64,000 nt of DNA from Mnemiopsis leidyi (taxonomy: Eukaryota; Ctenophora; Tentaculata; Lobata; Bolinopsidae): the NCBI GenBank assembly GCA_000226015.1, contig JH153296.1:50108-114107 (forward strand), written 5' to 3'. A program made the position numbers and the translations under genes. The notes beneath the pieces were generated by a model. That model was given only the letters and a program-made list of their open reading frames with translations. It had not been told where the DNA came from and ran no database searches. Positions 24,721 through 36,349 of the stretch are shown piece by piece (within the stretch, counting starts at the first letter, position 1; every line of letters begins with the position of its first letter).

Positions 24721-25709
24721 GGGCTTTAAAAATTTTTTGACTTTTAGGTAGAAGAAATGTTAGACCAGTATTTGGACGTGAAATGACAAGAGATCAGAAA
24801 ACCACGGGTCTTTTCTGGCGGGAAGCACGCTTTGCGTTTTGCGACTGATACTGTATAAGGTTTTAGCTACCACTACCAGCATATAGTTCTGTAGTTATAC
24901 GACCATTGCAGAAGCATATTACCATTTATGGTAGATGTAAACAACCACACAACATCTAGCGGAACAAGACTTTATAAGAGATATCTGGTTCGTGACCTAG
25001 GAGTGAGCGAGAGACGAGATGATAACCGTGATCTAACGTTCTAAGTCTAACGAAAAGATAGACTTAGCTAGAAAGCAGCAAATCTGCGAGCAGTAGCACG
25101 CACGGGAGTCAGGTATAACTATAAGTCTACATGTATAACCTCGGCAAGTCAGAAGATCTTTCCTATTAGTAGTCACTAAACATAAACATCATAGTCGAGT
25201 GGTGGGTGACCGACAACTTCACCACATGATTGGCAGTTCCCACACCCTTAACAGGGTACCCAATCAATTTGACAGGTCGCCGGATCTGGTGACCTTCTGA
25301 AACGACAACTTCACCGCAAGATCAGGTGGTCAACTTCACCACTGATTTCTGAATTATAAATCGGAAATTATGCCCGTGCTTTTGTCCCGATCCGGTATTC
25401 CTGATTCCAAATCGAACTGGATTTAGATTGAAATAAGTAGAATTGGCCTCAAAAAGGCTTTTAAAAATCCTGCTCGAGTGGTCGACCAGGCCTATCAGGG
25501 GTGCACGGAATTCCGACTACTACTACTAGGGAGATTGATGATAAATTTTATGTCGAAATAAATCATGATTTGAAATTATTATCAAATACTCAATAATAAG
25601 ATAATATTGATAATGTAACATGTCCATCAATAACAGGATGTCCATCAATAACAGGATTTCTCTGGAGACATGATTTTAATAATGGGTTTTAATACTGATC
25701 TCGGCGTCT

Positions 25710-25723
25710 NNNNNNNNNNNNNN
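25710..25723. other. assembly gap
   Basis: Fourteen N bases directly before a second block of the 33-bp minisatellite. The repeat probably caused the break, and its true copy number here is unknown. Confidence 0.98.
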
Positions 25724-25806
25724 TAGTGGGACACTGGGACAAGGGTTTGTTGTGTAATAGGACACTGGGACAAGGGTTTGTTGTGTGGTGGGACACTGGG
25801 ACAACA
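25724..25806. repeat. 33-bp minisatellite, array 2
   Basis: Three copies of the shorter variant GGGACACTGGGACAAGGGTT, about 1 kb from array 1 and in the same orientation. Confidence 0.9.
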
Positions 25807-26136
25807 GTTTAATCTTACGAAGATTACCAGTCATCGTGTTTTGGAGCAAATTGATTTTATCATCATGTCTCAATACTCTTTTATAGTGTCAGCACATTAT
25901 CTGCATTAACTACAACTTTGTACACAAATGTCATTGTAGATGTATATAGGTCGGTTTTACAATTGTACATCGTCTGCTTGTTCCAAACAGTGCAACTTAG
26001 TCATTTTTCGATTTTTGAATTGTCCGGGGGCTAAAATTTCCATATTTCACTCTTTCAAAATTATTTGAATATAAATCAGCAGTCTATTTATTGTTATAGA
26101 CTGTAGAGGGAAAATAAATAGCACCTGTTCGGAAAA

Positions 26137-28390
26137 ATGGCGTACGTGCGAAGCCAAGGTTTCCGGAGCATTTGGGTAAAAATTCTAGTATTTGTGGTAA
26201 TGGTGGGAATTCCTGTTGTAGCATTCACTTTCGTCAACCAATACAGAGGTAATTCACGAAATTTTTTAATTCATTTAAAGTTGAATTTCTCAGTTTCACT
26301 TTCGCATGCTTGCGAGTTACTTGATCCCAGCCTGCTTGAGCATTGCGAGTTACTAAGTTAGCAGTTACTAAGTAAGCAGTTACTAAGTTTTTAAGTTTGT
26401 AGTTAGGTAGAGGCTGGTGACTGTAGAAGCTCAGAAATGTAGAACCTCATTTTCAAAGTATGAATCAATAGAGGATATAGATAAAACTGTTAAGGGTAGA
26501 GTCTAAAATCTATAGTCGCATGGGGATCAATGATCATTTAAGGATCTTAGTCCAGAGGTGAAAAGTCTGAGAAACAATTGCAAGTTTTGTTGCAACTAGA
26601 GTTGCAAGTGAGCAACTTCGACAATGTCAAAATATAGCAGTGATCAATGTTGCACGACAGGATTCAGAAATTTTGCTCACAGAAAATCACGCTGAAGAGG
26701 AGCACTGCTCAGTCAGTATTAACTGCTCAGTCAGAACTAACTCAGAGGCTTTGAAAACTGCTTTTAGTAAAATTGATTATTTGATTATATTAATACAGCA
26801 AGGAGAATTCTTGTGAAGGGCCATCATGAATATCAGCCGATCGATTTTATGCAATTGTCTAGAAAAATTATTTCCTTCACTTTCTGTGTCGGCAGCTTTC
26901 CATATTTCCAAAACGCTTTGCGCCTCAATTTCGATTCATTTTGTCATTCTCCAATGGCCTGCAAGTGCAATCATGCAATTTTTTAAAAATTTTGCATTAT
27001 AGTTATACGGGACGTCGGGACCCCGAACTAACAGAATATGAGAATGGGCTAAATTAATTGTTTCCACTGCAAACTATAGCTAAAAAAGTGAATAGAAGTT
27101 TAAAAACTGCAACTGTCAGTTTCACATAAATCATGATCGAATGCACCGGGCACCGCCAAGTGAGCCTGGCCGATCTTTTGTTCCGAACGAAACAACTTTT
27201 TGCAATACGTACAATGTGATATTCCGACATGAAAGACAGTTTCCACGCTCCACGATGGTAAACATCCTTAACCTCCAGGTTCGGAGTATAACGGTTGGCA
27301 ATATCTGGAGACGCTGGATAACCCCTCATTCGCACTTGACTCCGAGTATCACATTCCAATCTGGTATGCGGTTTTCGCTATATATGGCATGGCGACTTTC
27401 GTGCTGTGGTGAGTACGACCCATTTTTAATTTTGATGCTGCACCGATTCTCATATGTAAACTCATTAAAATTCGTTCATTTTTTTTGTGTGCTGAAGGTG
27501 GACTCAGCCAGGCTCTGTGGATCTTCTTGAGACTCTTCGATTACTATTTACGCAAAGTTCGATGGCAGATGGTAGGAATAACCTCTCATACTATATGAAC
27601 ATCCACAAAGCCTGACGTATTTTAAGAACTATTTCTGGTGTTGTTAGACTTAGCCAACTCTTTAACAAGTTCTAGAGTCGCTTTGAAACTATAACGAGTC
27701 ATATTCATAGTTTCAAAGCGATTATAGAGCTAGGCTTTAAACGTTCATCTTTAGCTGCGTGACTCAGTGAGTCGGGTATCACCGCGACAACTTCAAGAGT
27801 CCAGTCTTTTTTTACTCAAACGTGTACAAAGGGCGTTTATAAACATTGAATTCGATAAGGCGCTTGCCAATTTTCAACTTCCAGCGACCAAGGCCGGGAG
27901 ACGGGAGACGTATTCATGGTCAGTCTAGTAAATATCTGACTTCGCATCTGACGATCTGTTTTCCAGGTATACAAACGGTTTGGTACACAGTATAGGACCC
28001 CTTATGATTAGTTCAGTAAAGTTTCTGGTGGCACTAATGTGGTTCCCAGTGTTCTTTTACTGGGAGGATATACAGGCCAGCTTTATCATGACTTCAGTTT
28101 TGTGGGCTGTCAACGGCATCACCATCGTATTCTATGCAGGTTTGAATCTTCAGCATCAAATTATTATCAGATGATTCAGCAACGTATTCGGATGATAAAG
28201 GGAATTTTATTTTTATCACGATCATACTCACGCACGCACACACGACACACGCACACACAACCATGACTGAATATTTTGTTCAGGAATGTTCCAGATGTGT
28301 GGACTGATGCTAATTCCTGAGCAGATCTGGCTATCTTATCTCTCTGTATGGACTTACTTTTTGTGGAACGGGTCAGAGGACACTACGTGA
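26137..28390 (+). CDS. TSPO family membrane protein (TspO/MBR)
   Basis: Five-helix membrane protein of the translocator protein/peripheral benzodiazepine receptor family, which in animals sits mostly in the outer mitochondrial membrane and binds tetrapyrroles and cholesterol. Exons I can place: 26137-26248 (TM1), 27279-27408 (GWQYLETLDNPSF..., then IPIWYAVFAIYGMATFVLW), 27508-27571 (ALWIFLRLFDYYL), 27967-28139 (ISSVKFLVALMWFPVFFYW, then ASFIMTSVLWAVNG) and 28284-28390 (GLMLIPEQIWLSYLSVWTYF, LWN...). The W.P.FF and LWN end are family hallmarks. Exons 1-2 and 4-5 join cleanly. Exon 3 as drawn does not meet exon 4 in phase, so a short exon is missing, a boundary is wrong or a base is off. It is longer than the usual 160-170 residues between helices 2 and 3. 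AATAAA at 28665-28670. Confidence 0.78.
27678..27721. repeat. 15-bp stem hairpin in a TSPO-like intron
   Basis: TCGCTTTGAAACTAT and its exact reverse complement are separated by 14 bases. About 50 bases further right (27768-27790) lies the dispersed GAGTCGGGTATCACCGCGAC motif, so this may be part of the same mobile repeat. Confidence 0.75.
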
Positions 28391-31193
28391 AAAAAGGAGT
28401 ACGATTTTGTGAAACATCAGACTTGCATTCTCGCATTGAGAATTCACAATTCAGACTGAATTTGAGTTTCAGACTACTGCAACTGAGCATCTTTACAACG
28501 GTCGCCTTCGGAGTTTAAGGATTTCGAAGAAAGCAATGACTGAATCGATGTTGATCGACTTTAATTTTAATTCAAAGTAGAGCTACTTTTATTCATATAA
28601 ATGCTATTTCTATTACTCTATGGCTTTACTTAAAATGTTTTGATCCAGGCCTGATCGAGCCGACAATAAAGTAAAGATTTACTCGATTTACAGAAAATTT
28701 ATCGAAATACCCGATGAAGTTTTCCTCTCCTTCCGACTAGGAATACCTGCCCCGTGCTATACTAGAAATAGCCAACAAAAGGTTCTACCTGTCCTTGCAC
28801 GTGTCCAGGTCTAGAAGATGAAAAAGAAGCTGTCATCCTTTTCATCTATCTGAACAACCGTGGTAGCACCTTGAGACAAAGCTCAGATATTGTCACGTGA
28901 CTGAGACTGTACCAGACACTCAACATTCCCCGACAATTCTCTCTCTTTTCATTCGGACCAGTGTGCCAGGCTGTTTCCTCCTCTTTTCCCCTCATTATCC
29001 AGCACCAAGGCTCCTTTCTGAGCACATGCGCTGTACTGGAACCCCCAGGGCCCATCTTCTCCACGTATTGCACCTTGTGTTAATTTGAACTCGACCCATG
29101 TGGATCAAACAAGAAATTGAGTAGAATAGCCACCTCCAATTCAGTTGAATAACAAGCTTGATCTATTGATCACGTGTTATCACGGTCAATTAACAAACAG
29201 TTCAATAAGCCAGATAAATAGGGTCACGGTTCACGTTCTCTTCTTCTAACTAAGTGTGAGCTAGAGACATGGTCAATGTGGGCATGTGCTAGACCAGACC
29301 AATGTGGCATGTGGACTTGGACACATGATCCTGCCCTCTAAATCACGTGTTCTTGCCCCTAGTACTGCTGCATTAAGACAATTAGAATAAGACGAGGCAA
29401 GGTTAGATCACTGTGGGAAAGTGAGTGACTGAGAGTGTATGGACCTCAACATTCGAAAATTCAGGATTCCAGGCCAGCCCGGTTTAACTGTGACAGAAAG
29501 GGAGGCTGTGTCTTCCTGCTCCAGATAAAACCGTTGAAGTACCAAGTACCATCTCAACTGTGTATCCTGCACCCTGATACAGGTCCCACTTTAGTGCACA
29601 GCTATAAAACACTCCTTCTACACCAATAAAAGAGAGTTTATTTCCGGAGATAGTGGGAGTGACGCCTGATAAGCTGCCCGGTGATGACGGACCAGAGGGA
29701 TACTGCCAAGTAAAAAGGAGGGGCTGTCCCCAACGTCCCGATATAGGGTGACGGTTTTTGCGGGACTTTTTGGTGATAAGACCGTGCAAACCGGGGGTCC
29801 TGTTGACAAGATAGCAGAGCTGTGACAGGGCCGATCTCCTTGATTGGGTTCCGCACCTAGCACTGTTCAATTAACGTCAAAACCTCGGACTGATCTATAT
29901 TAAATACTAATGTAATGGGGAGGGTGGATTGACCACGACATCCTGAAATTTGTAGACAGAGGATTAGACAGCTGTCTGCAGGTTGCGGGCCAAAACAAAG
30001 TTGACGTTAAGTTAGTGTTGTGTGTCACCGGATAGGTTCGGAGATGTCACGTGATCCCTCTGAAGAAGCCTTGTTAGAGAGGGTTCTTACGTAGAACGTC
30101 AGGTTTGACAAAATAGATTTGTGCTAGGTATTGGAGAGCTGGAGCGAGCCATGATGATGATGATGACAAAGATAAAACAGTCGTGTAAATAAATATACAA
30201 ACCACAAATAACTTACGTTACATTATAAATAAAATTGGTAACATATATCATGTGCGTATCGTTCGTCCAATCTAAACTTTTACGTTCTGTATAAAAGTTT
30301 TACCGAAAACTGGCCGCATGCACAGACGTGCAAAAACCTTCTTCACAAATAGCCCACCACTCAATTTGATGCAGCCAAAAAAGCAAAAAAATATCAAAAT
30401 TTATTCGATATAACCAGCATAAAGTGCAGTCAGTATAAAAATGTAATAACTTGCAAGGGTAAAAATTGATACTGCTGCTGTATATATTTTCGACAGTTGT
30501 TGATCAAGCATAAAATATCTCACTCTAATTCATATGTAGATATGCTTCTATCAGTGAAGTTTGAGAGTCTTCATGCAAAAAAGCAAAAAACTGTCATTCA
30601 AATTTAGCTCAGTATCATAAAATGCATGTCATTGTGAGCGCTTGCAATCAGATATATATACCATAGATCTTCTATTAGATGATCAAATGTTGGATTGAAA
30701 AGAGCTGATGAGACTCTATCATAATTATTTTCGATATGGTCACGAACAAAACAAGCGAGCTCTTAGAAAATGCTGATGCAAGTTTCACCTCTCACAACTG
30801 AAACTCAAGTGAGTTCCCTTATATCAAAACGTCATTTGTTAAACGGCTTTTTAAACAATTAACATTTAACATAGATATTGGATAATATCAAAGATAATAT
30901 AAACCACATGTATCCTCTTCAATAGTCACTTCATAACTTGTCCGAAGCTTTAGTCAATCAGAGTTTCACGATACAATAGCCCAAATCTTCCTACCGATCA
31001 TGCTCCTAAAATCTCAAAATCCCGATCCAGGAATCTCCATCTTTTCCGTGTTACAGCAAGACCAGCTCGACATAATTCTCGACAGCGTTTAAGAAATATG
31101 AACCACCGGTAAGTTTAAAGTAAGTGCTACTACCACAGTCTGCAGAACCGAGTGACGTTATCAAAAGTATGAGCATGACATGAGAGGGGTGTT
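28391..31193. other. intergenic region between the TSPO-like and HES genes
   Basis: The two genes converge here. No exon is recognisable. CACGTG occurs near 28796, 28895, 29172, 29345 and 30047. A TTTATT at 30400-30405 is the first clear minus-strand AATAAA below the HES stop and would give it a 3' UTR near 0.8 kb. Confidence 0.5.
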
Positions 31194-34100
31194 TCACCAG
31201 GGTCTCCAGAGAGGGAGAGAGTTGAAGGTGGACTGTGGGAGTCTGGTTCTTTCCGAGAGGGGTTGTGACATCAGGTTCATCTGAAGTGGGGGGTTGGTCA
31301 GAAACTGTTTTGTGTAAGTAAAACATTCATTGGAAACAATCTACAGGAAAACTTTTGGGTAGTCATTATTGCGGATGTCTTCTACAATTTGAGAATATAA
31401 AAGTTACAAAAAATAAAATGTTATTGAATCTTACCAGTTCTTCTCTTGCGGTCAAAGTGCCGGGCTTGGGGATGAAGGTAGAGAGTGTGGGAACTTTGTG
31501 TGGGTTCGTCAGCATGGCTAGTCGAGCTTGGAGAGCTGCTTGGATGGCTGGAGAGAGAACTTTGGGGAATCCGGAGAGAGGGCTGAGGGGGAGAGGAGAG
31601 GGTTAGGATACAATACTTACAACTCATGTAGGATACAATACTTACTACTCATGTAGGATAGTAGGATACAATGAGGTGTGAATTCTGGGATGATGTTTGG
31701 TTCAACAAATGTCCTAAATTAAAAAACTGAACTACACTGAACATGTACTCACTTGATCATGATTTGAGGTTTGGGTTTGATTAGACCGGGAACACGACCG
31801 GGAGAAGCGACACTGCCGCTTAGTGGGGGAGATCCACACACCTGTAAACATAACACGGTCAGTTTCACTCACAACTAAACAGACAAGTCAGAATATCATA
31901 CAATTCTAAATAAGATATTTTCTATCGGACATCTAGTTATTAGACAGATAGGAGAAAAGTCGGCCATTCAAGGATCTCTGGTCCAACCCCCTCTAGTCAT
32001 ATTTGGACGACTGCCAATTTGTCCAACACAAATTGGCGGATCAGAGTGACATCTCTATCGTTCGTCAAACCGGTCAACTCATTAAAGCTTGCAGCTCCTG
32101 CCACATAATGACTACTCTTGACTCAGGCCCATCTGTTCCTGATCACGCACCATCACCACTCTCACCGCCTTTCCGACCAATGGTCAAAGTTTGCGTCCCC
32201 CACTCTTGTTGAATATTGATGGTCCAGGCATGGCTGAATAACCACGATGAATACAATTAAGCTGTCAGATGATTGCGGGATCGTGATTAGTTTGACTGCC
32301 TGGTTGCTGCACACCAAAACACCGCATTAAACGCTGATTACTAGTCACATTAATCCGGCCACACAAAGATCCAACTCAAATTTACCGGTACCATCCAATG
32401 GTAGCTCGGGCATGCAGAGTGCTCATTTCGGTAGGAGAACGAGGTTCTAAGCGCACCTAAAGGGCCGATTTGGAGGTTTAAATAGCCCTAAGGGTGTTTT
32501 TCGGTGAGAGTTTAATGAGCCATTGAATCTGAATCATGATGAATTATAATTAGGTCCGATGTGTAATGTGTATGTATGCGATTACGGCTGTTAGAGGACT
32601 GTAAATCTCAGACATGTAGGGCAGGGATATGTAGGCCTAGTTAGGTTTAAAACTATTGGTTTGTCGCATACGCTTTGCCACGATGACCCCCACACTAACG
32701 ACGCACATCACATCATCACTCTCAACTATAGGGTTCTCCCCCTGTCTAGACGTCCTGATAACCTCCTAGGTTATAACCAAGTGTCTGAACTCCATATACT
32801 CTCCCTCAATTCATACAGAGATAAATGCAACTTTTCGCGGACACCCAGAGAAAATTTGGAGGCTGCCGCTAAATTTCAACCCTCAATTTTCCGAGTAACA
32901 CAAGTGTAACTCTCTCTACTACCCAGACGTCTCAAGTACTGTAACCCACGTACAGCGAGGCATGGGAAATAAGTGTTCTTGCAGACAGGTATCCGAACGG
33001 GAGTTGAAAGGGGTGAGGATGTGTTAACTGGTCTGTTCAGCTAGGACGAGACCAGGGAGGTCGTGAGAAGAAGGAGAGAAAGTGTAGACTTTATTTAGCA
33101 GCTGTCACCACGATCTCTTTCAGTGTCCGTCGATGATGTGGAAATTGGCGCCCAGTGCACCGTTTTGATTCCCAGTATTGTTAACAAGGTAGAAATGAAT
33201 GGGAGGCCAGGTTTAAAAATGGAGTTTAAGAAGGGGGGCTGTCAGAGATAGCGCGACATCGGGTGATCCCGGAACAGGAATATGCCATGAGGTGATTGGA
33301 TATGCTAGAAGTGGGGCTGATGTGATTGGATATGGTTGAAGAGGGGCTGAGGTGATTGGATATGGTTGCATGGTCTCTAGACCACAGACTTAAAAGGTAG
33401 ACTGATAAGAGGGTCTGTTGACCCTCGTACAGAGGTCATGAATAATAAACTATTACCGAGGATGTTGGTACGTCTCTCGGACAGTGCCTATCATCAGCTC
33501 TATCAACAGGAAAATTTTAAATGTTTACAAGAATTCATGTTGCCGCGTGAGGAGAGTTTGAAGGAGCTGGTGGGGTTTCGGTGGAGGTTGGTCGATTTTC
33601 AGAGTGCTTTAAAACTGACATTTTAAAACCCATGAGAAAAGGGCCCGCAATCGACAAAAACTTGCCGGATAAACTTATGTACCAACTGCCACCCTGAACT
33701 TTAACTATGAGTACCAAACCGAAATCACAGAGCGTTAAACTTACCTTCAGATGGCTGGGGGTGCGAGCACCAGGAGAGCTTGGAGGTGAGGGGTACCCGG
33801 GAGAGTGAGGGGGTGTCGCCCCACAGGACACCGGAGACTGGGCTCCGAGTCGGGGAGGGGGGTTCGGTGGGCAGGACACTGTTGTAAGTCGGGCAATCTG
33901 CAGAAATAGACTGGGTCAGAGAGGGAAATCTACAAAGTTAGAGTACTACTCATTTATTCATATTTGTGTTGTATCTGATAAAATTTTAAAGAAAGCACAT
34001 CGAACTTCATTCAGGTTTACAGTTTCCCTGGAGATAACCGATCAACTAACCAGTTTCTGTCTAGTGTTATCATCAATAGCAGGAGAGAACATCATCATCT

Positions 34101-34778
34101 TAGCAACCTCAGAGAGACACTCGGAGTAACCCTTTCTGAAACTTTTCTCTTCTGTGTTCACTGGACCTAGACCTTGCACTGAAAATATTTAAGTATTTAG
34201 ACTCGCAGAATAACCAAATGAGTTATCAAGAAATATAGACTTTTAAAATGTTGATTTGAAACCGATTTTATTACTTCAATAAAAAATGTGTATCGCAAAT
34301 AAAGAAGTGAAACCCACATTGTGCGGTCCTAGCTCTCTTGTCCCTAGCTTCTCGTCGTCTCTTTCTCAGCTGCTTGAGGTGGTTTACAGCCATCTCCAAT
34401 ACATCGGCCTTGTCGGTCCTAGCGTCAGCGTGTGTTGTCGGCAGGATCTCTCTGAGGGCATCGACACTGGCGTTAATGCGGGCTCGTCGTCGGCGTTCAA
34501 CTAGAGGTTTGGGCAGCTTGCCAACCTGTGAGGAGAGGAGGGTCAGGGTGGTTTAAATCAGGAGAAATAGGTAGCAATATATCGCTATATTGCTAAAATG
34601 CTATCGATGGTACTTGTTTTTGTGGATTTTAATGTTTCTTTATATATAAGTCGTGATAAATGTAAAGTTTTTAGAATGTAACAACTATAACATATAATTC
34701 GACGGCAGGTGTCAAGTTGAGAAGTCATACCTTGGGCAGATTCAGCATAGGTTCTTGCTTTATGTCGGGAGCGGCCAT
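31194..34778 (-). CDS. HES family bHLH-Orange transcriptional repressor
   Basis: Hairy/Enhancer-of-split repressor, classically a Notch target that binds E/N-box DNA and recruits Groucho/TLE. Seven exons on the minus strand: 34778-34731, 34525-34318, 34178-34051, 33897-33745, 31841-31753, 31582-31435, 31304-31194. All phases match, giving 294 residues, close to vertebrate HES1 (280). The bHLH (about 22-76) has KPLVERRRRARINASVDALR with the family's basic-region proline. The Orange domain starts near 98 (FRKGYSECLSEVAKMM). A Pro/Ser-rich middle (exons 4-5) leads to the exact C-terminal WRPW before TGA. The start gives MAAPDIKQEP; IKQE resembles a sumoylation site. Seven exons is more than the usual four of vertebrate HES genes. 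Two Su(H)-like sites and nine CACGTG boxes lie upstream. Orthology to a named HES is not resolved. Confidence 0.96.
33289..33368. repeat. 31-bp tandem repeat in the HES intron
   Basis: Three copies of a unit containing GGTGATTGGATATGGTTGAA and GGGGCTGA, in the large intron between HES exons 4 and 5. Function unknown. Confidence 0.85.
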
Positions 34779-35269
34779 GATCAAACTTTCTTGTGTATAA
34801 ACTAGTGGGAAGAAGGTTAGAACTTACAAATTTGCAAAATTGAAATGTTTCTTGAAAATGGTCATATTGTAATGGTCGAGCGTATTAAAAATTAAAAGTT
34901 AACAAAGAAAGTTAACTAAGCAGGAAATCGAGGAGAAATCTGAAGCCGACAAAATTTCGAAGCACAAGTGGAAAACAATTACTGCAAGTATAACAACAAC
35001 GAAGGTCGACGACGCAACGCACGTTGGTTTTAACAGCAGACCTAGCAGTACGGGAGCTAAGCTGCTGATATAACATTGACCGAAAAGTTAGAAGTGCACC
35101 TTGTAAAATGAGGTAATTAACGATGGAGATCAACAAAAACATATCGTGGTATAAAGTTGCAGCTGTGCGTTTTGTTTAGAAAACAAATTAATTGCACGAC
35201 GGCGAGGGAGTAAGACAGAGTGATTTGAGTGCACTCCCATCACTTACCATGCAGAGCTGATTAATCTAC

Positions 35270-35277
35270 CGTGGGAA
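35270..35277 (+). promoter_or_regulatory. candidate Su(H)/CSL binding site
   Basis: CGTGGGAA fits the Su(H) consensus YGTGRGAA exactly and lies about 490 bases upstream of the HES start codon. HES genes are direct CSL targets in many animals. A second core, GTGAGAA, is at 35579-35585 in the same orientation. They are not the close inverted pair of Drosophila E(spl) promoters. Confidence 0.4.
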
Positions 35278-35452
35278 GGTGAAGCTAATCTCGATCTACG
35301 TGTACATAGACGCTATCGACCGTATTGGGAACCCCTAAAAACTCTGATCAAGACAAGGAGTGTGCAATTGTGCTGGGAAAATCCCACGAGCCGAGTTGTG
35401 TGATAGAGCAAGAAGGGAAGCGTGACTTAATGATGCAGCTACGGGGTATTAT

Positions 35453-35494
35453 CTCACGGCATCGTGCTCTCTCACGGCATCGTGCTCTCTCACG
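35453..35494. repeat. 20-bp tandem duplication
   Basis: TCACGGCATCGTGCTCTC occurs twice in a row followed by a partial third start (TCACGCC). Confidence 0.85.
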
Positions 35495-36349
35495 CCACAA
35501 AAAAGCAGTGAGATCAGGACAAAAATTGCCGATGTTTAACATCAACTTCAGAGAGAGAGGATCCAGGTCGGAATGAAGGTGAGAAACTTGTAGAGAATCA
35601 GAGGAAACGATAACGCTAACTGGTGTGCTACGGACAGACAAGGCAGAGGCAGGTAACCGAGTGGTAAGATCAGGTACTGATACTGGTAAGATCTGGTACT
35701 GGTACTTAGAGAGAATTGAAAAGGAGATGATCAGTTGAGAGAGCAAATCAGCCAGCCTGGCACAGGACCTCTACTGCGTCGTTCGGTAACTCTGGTCAGG
35801 ATCGACATTGATCCTCCTCAATTAGGGAGAGTCGTCTCCTGTTACTCGGGGATGGGTATCGAGTGACACTGATAGGGACCTTGCTGGGGATGCACTGACA
35901 GGCCTGAGAGACAGGGAGATTCCTACCTCAGGGCAATTAATCAGGCGACAGAGAGAGAGAGTATGTGAACTGCTGCTGTTAGTGGCTCACTATTGATGAC
36001 GAGATTGGAGATAATGGCTTGGTTTGATGTCATTGTCATGGTATGTTTAACCCGTCAAGAGAGCGTGTTGACAGATTAGCGGGATTTAGCAAGCAGTTGA
36101 TTAGCAAGATAAACAATCATACTTACTACTGATTCACCTTCAAGACAGATTGACATGTCATCTTCTTGATTGATCCAAATGCTCTTTACCGTAGAAGATA
36201 ATCTTATGTTAATAGATTAGAGTGACAGTCAGAGCGATTTAAGTTGCAGACACAATGTATTCAAACAGTTAAACTAAAATAAAAATATGACCTTCAAGAT
36301 GACTCTCAAGAAGACCTAAACATGAAAAAACAGATCGAGACAGCGTCGT

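Larger units (their letters stand above)
22725..26136. other. intergenic region with minisatellites
   Basis: Begins with the 3' UTR of the Ly6-like gene (AATAAA at 23129-23134). Then come three tandem-repeat blocks (listed separately) and one assembly gap. Between 24730 and 25700 the sequence is unique-looking with no coding exon. GACAACTTCACC occurs twice (about 25213 and 25307) and TAACAGGGTACCCAATCAAT matches 59840-59859 in reverse, suggesting a small dispersed repeat. Confidence 0.5.

Noticed and set aside
24332-24751. Open frames of 97-126 codons on both strands
   Set aside because: The 33-bp minisatellite is open in several frames on both strands at once, which is a repeat artefact.
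24790-25520. Possible LTR-like or other mobile sequence with repeated GACAACTTCACC
   Set aside because: No paired terminal repeats, no coding capacity and no recognisable boundaries; only short matches elsewhere.
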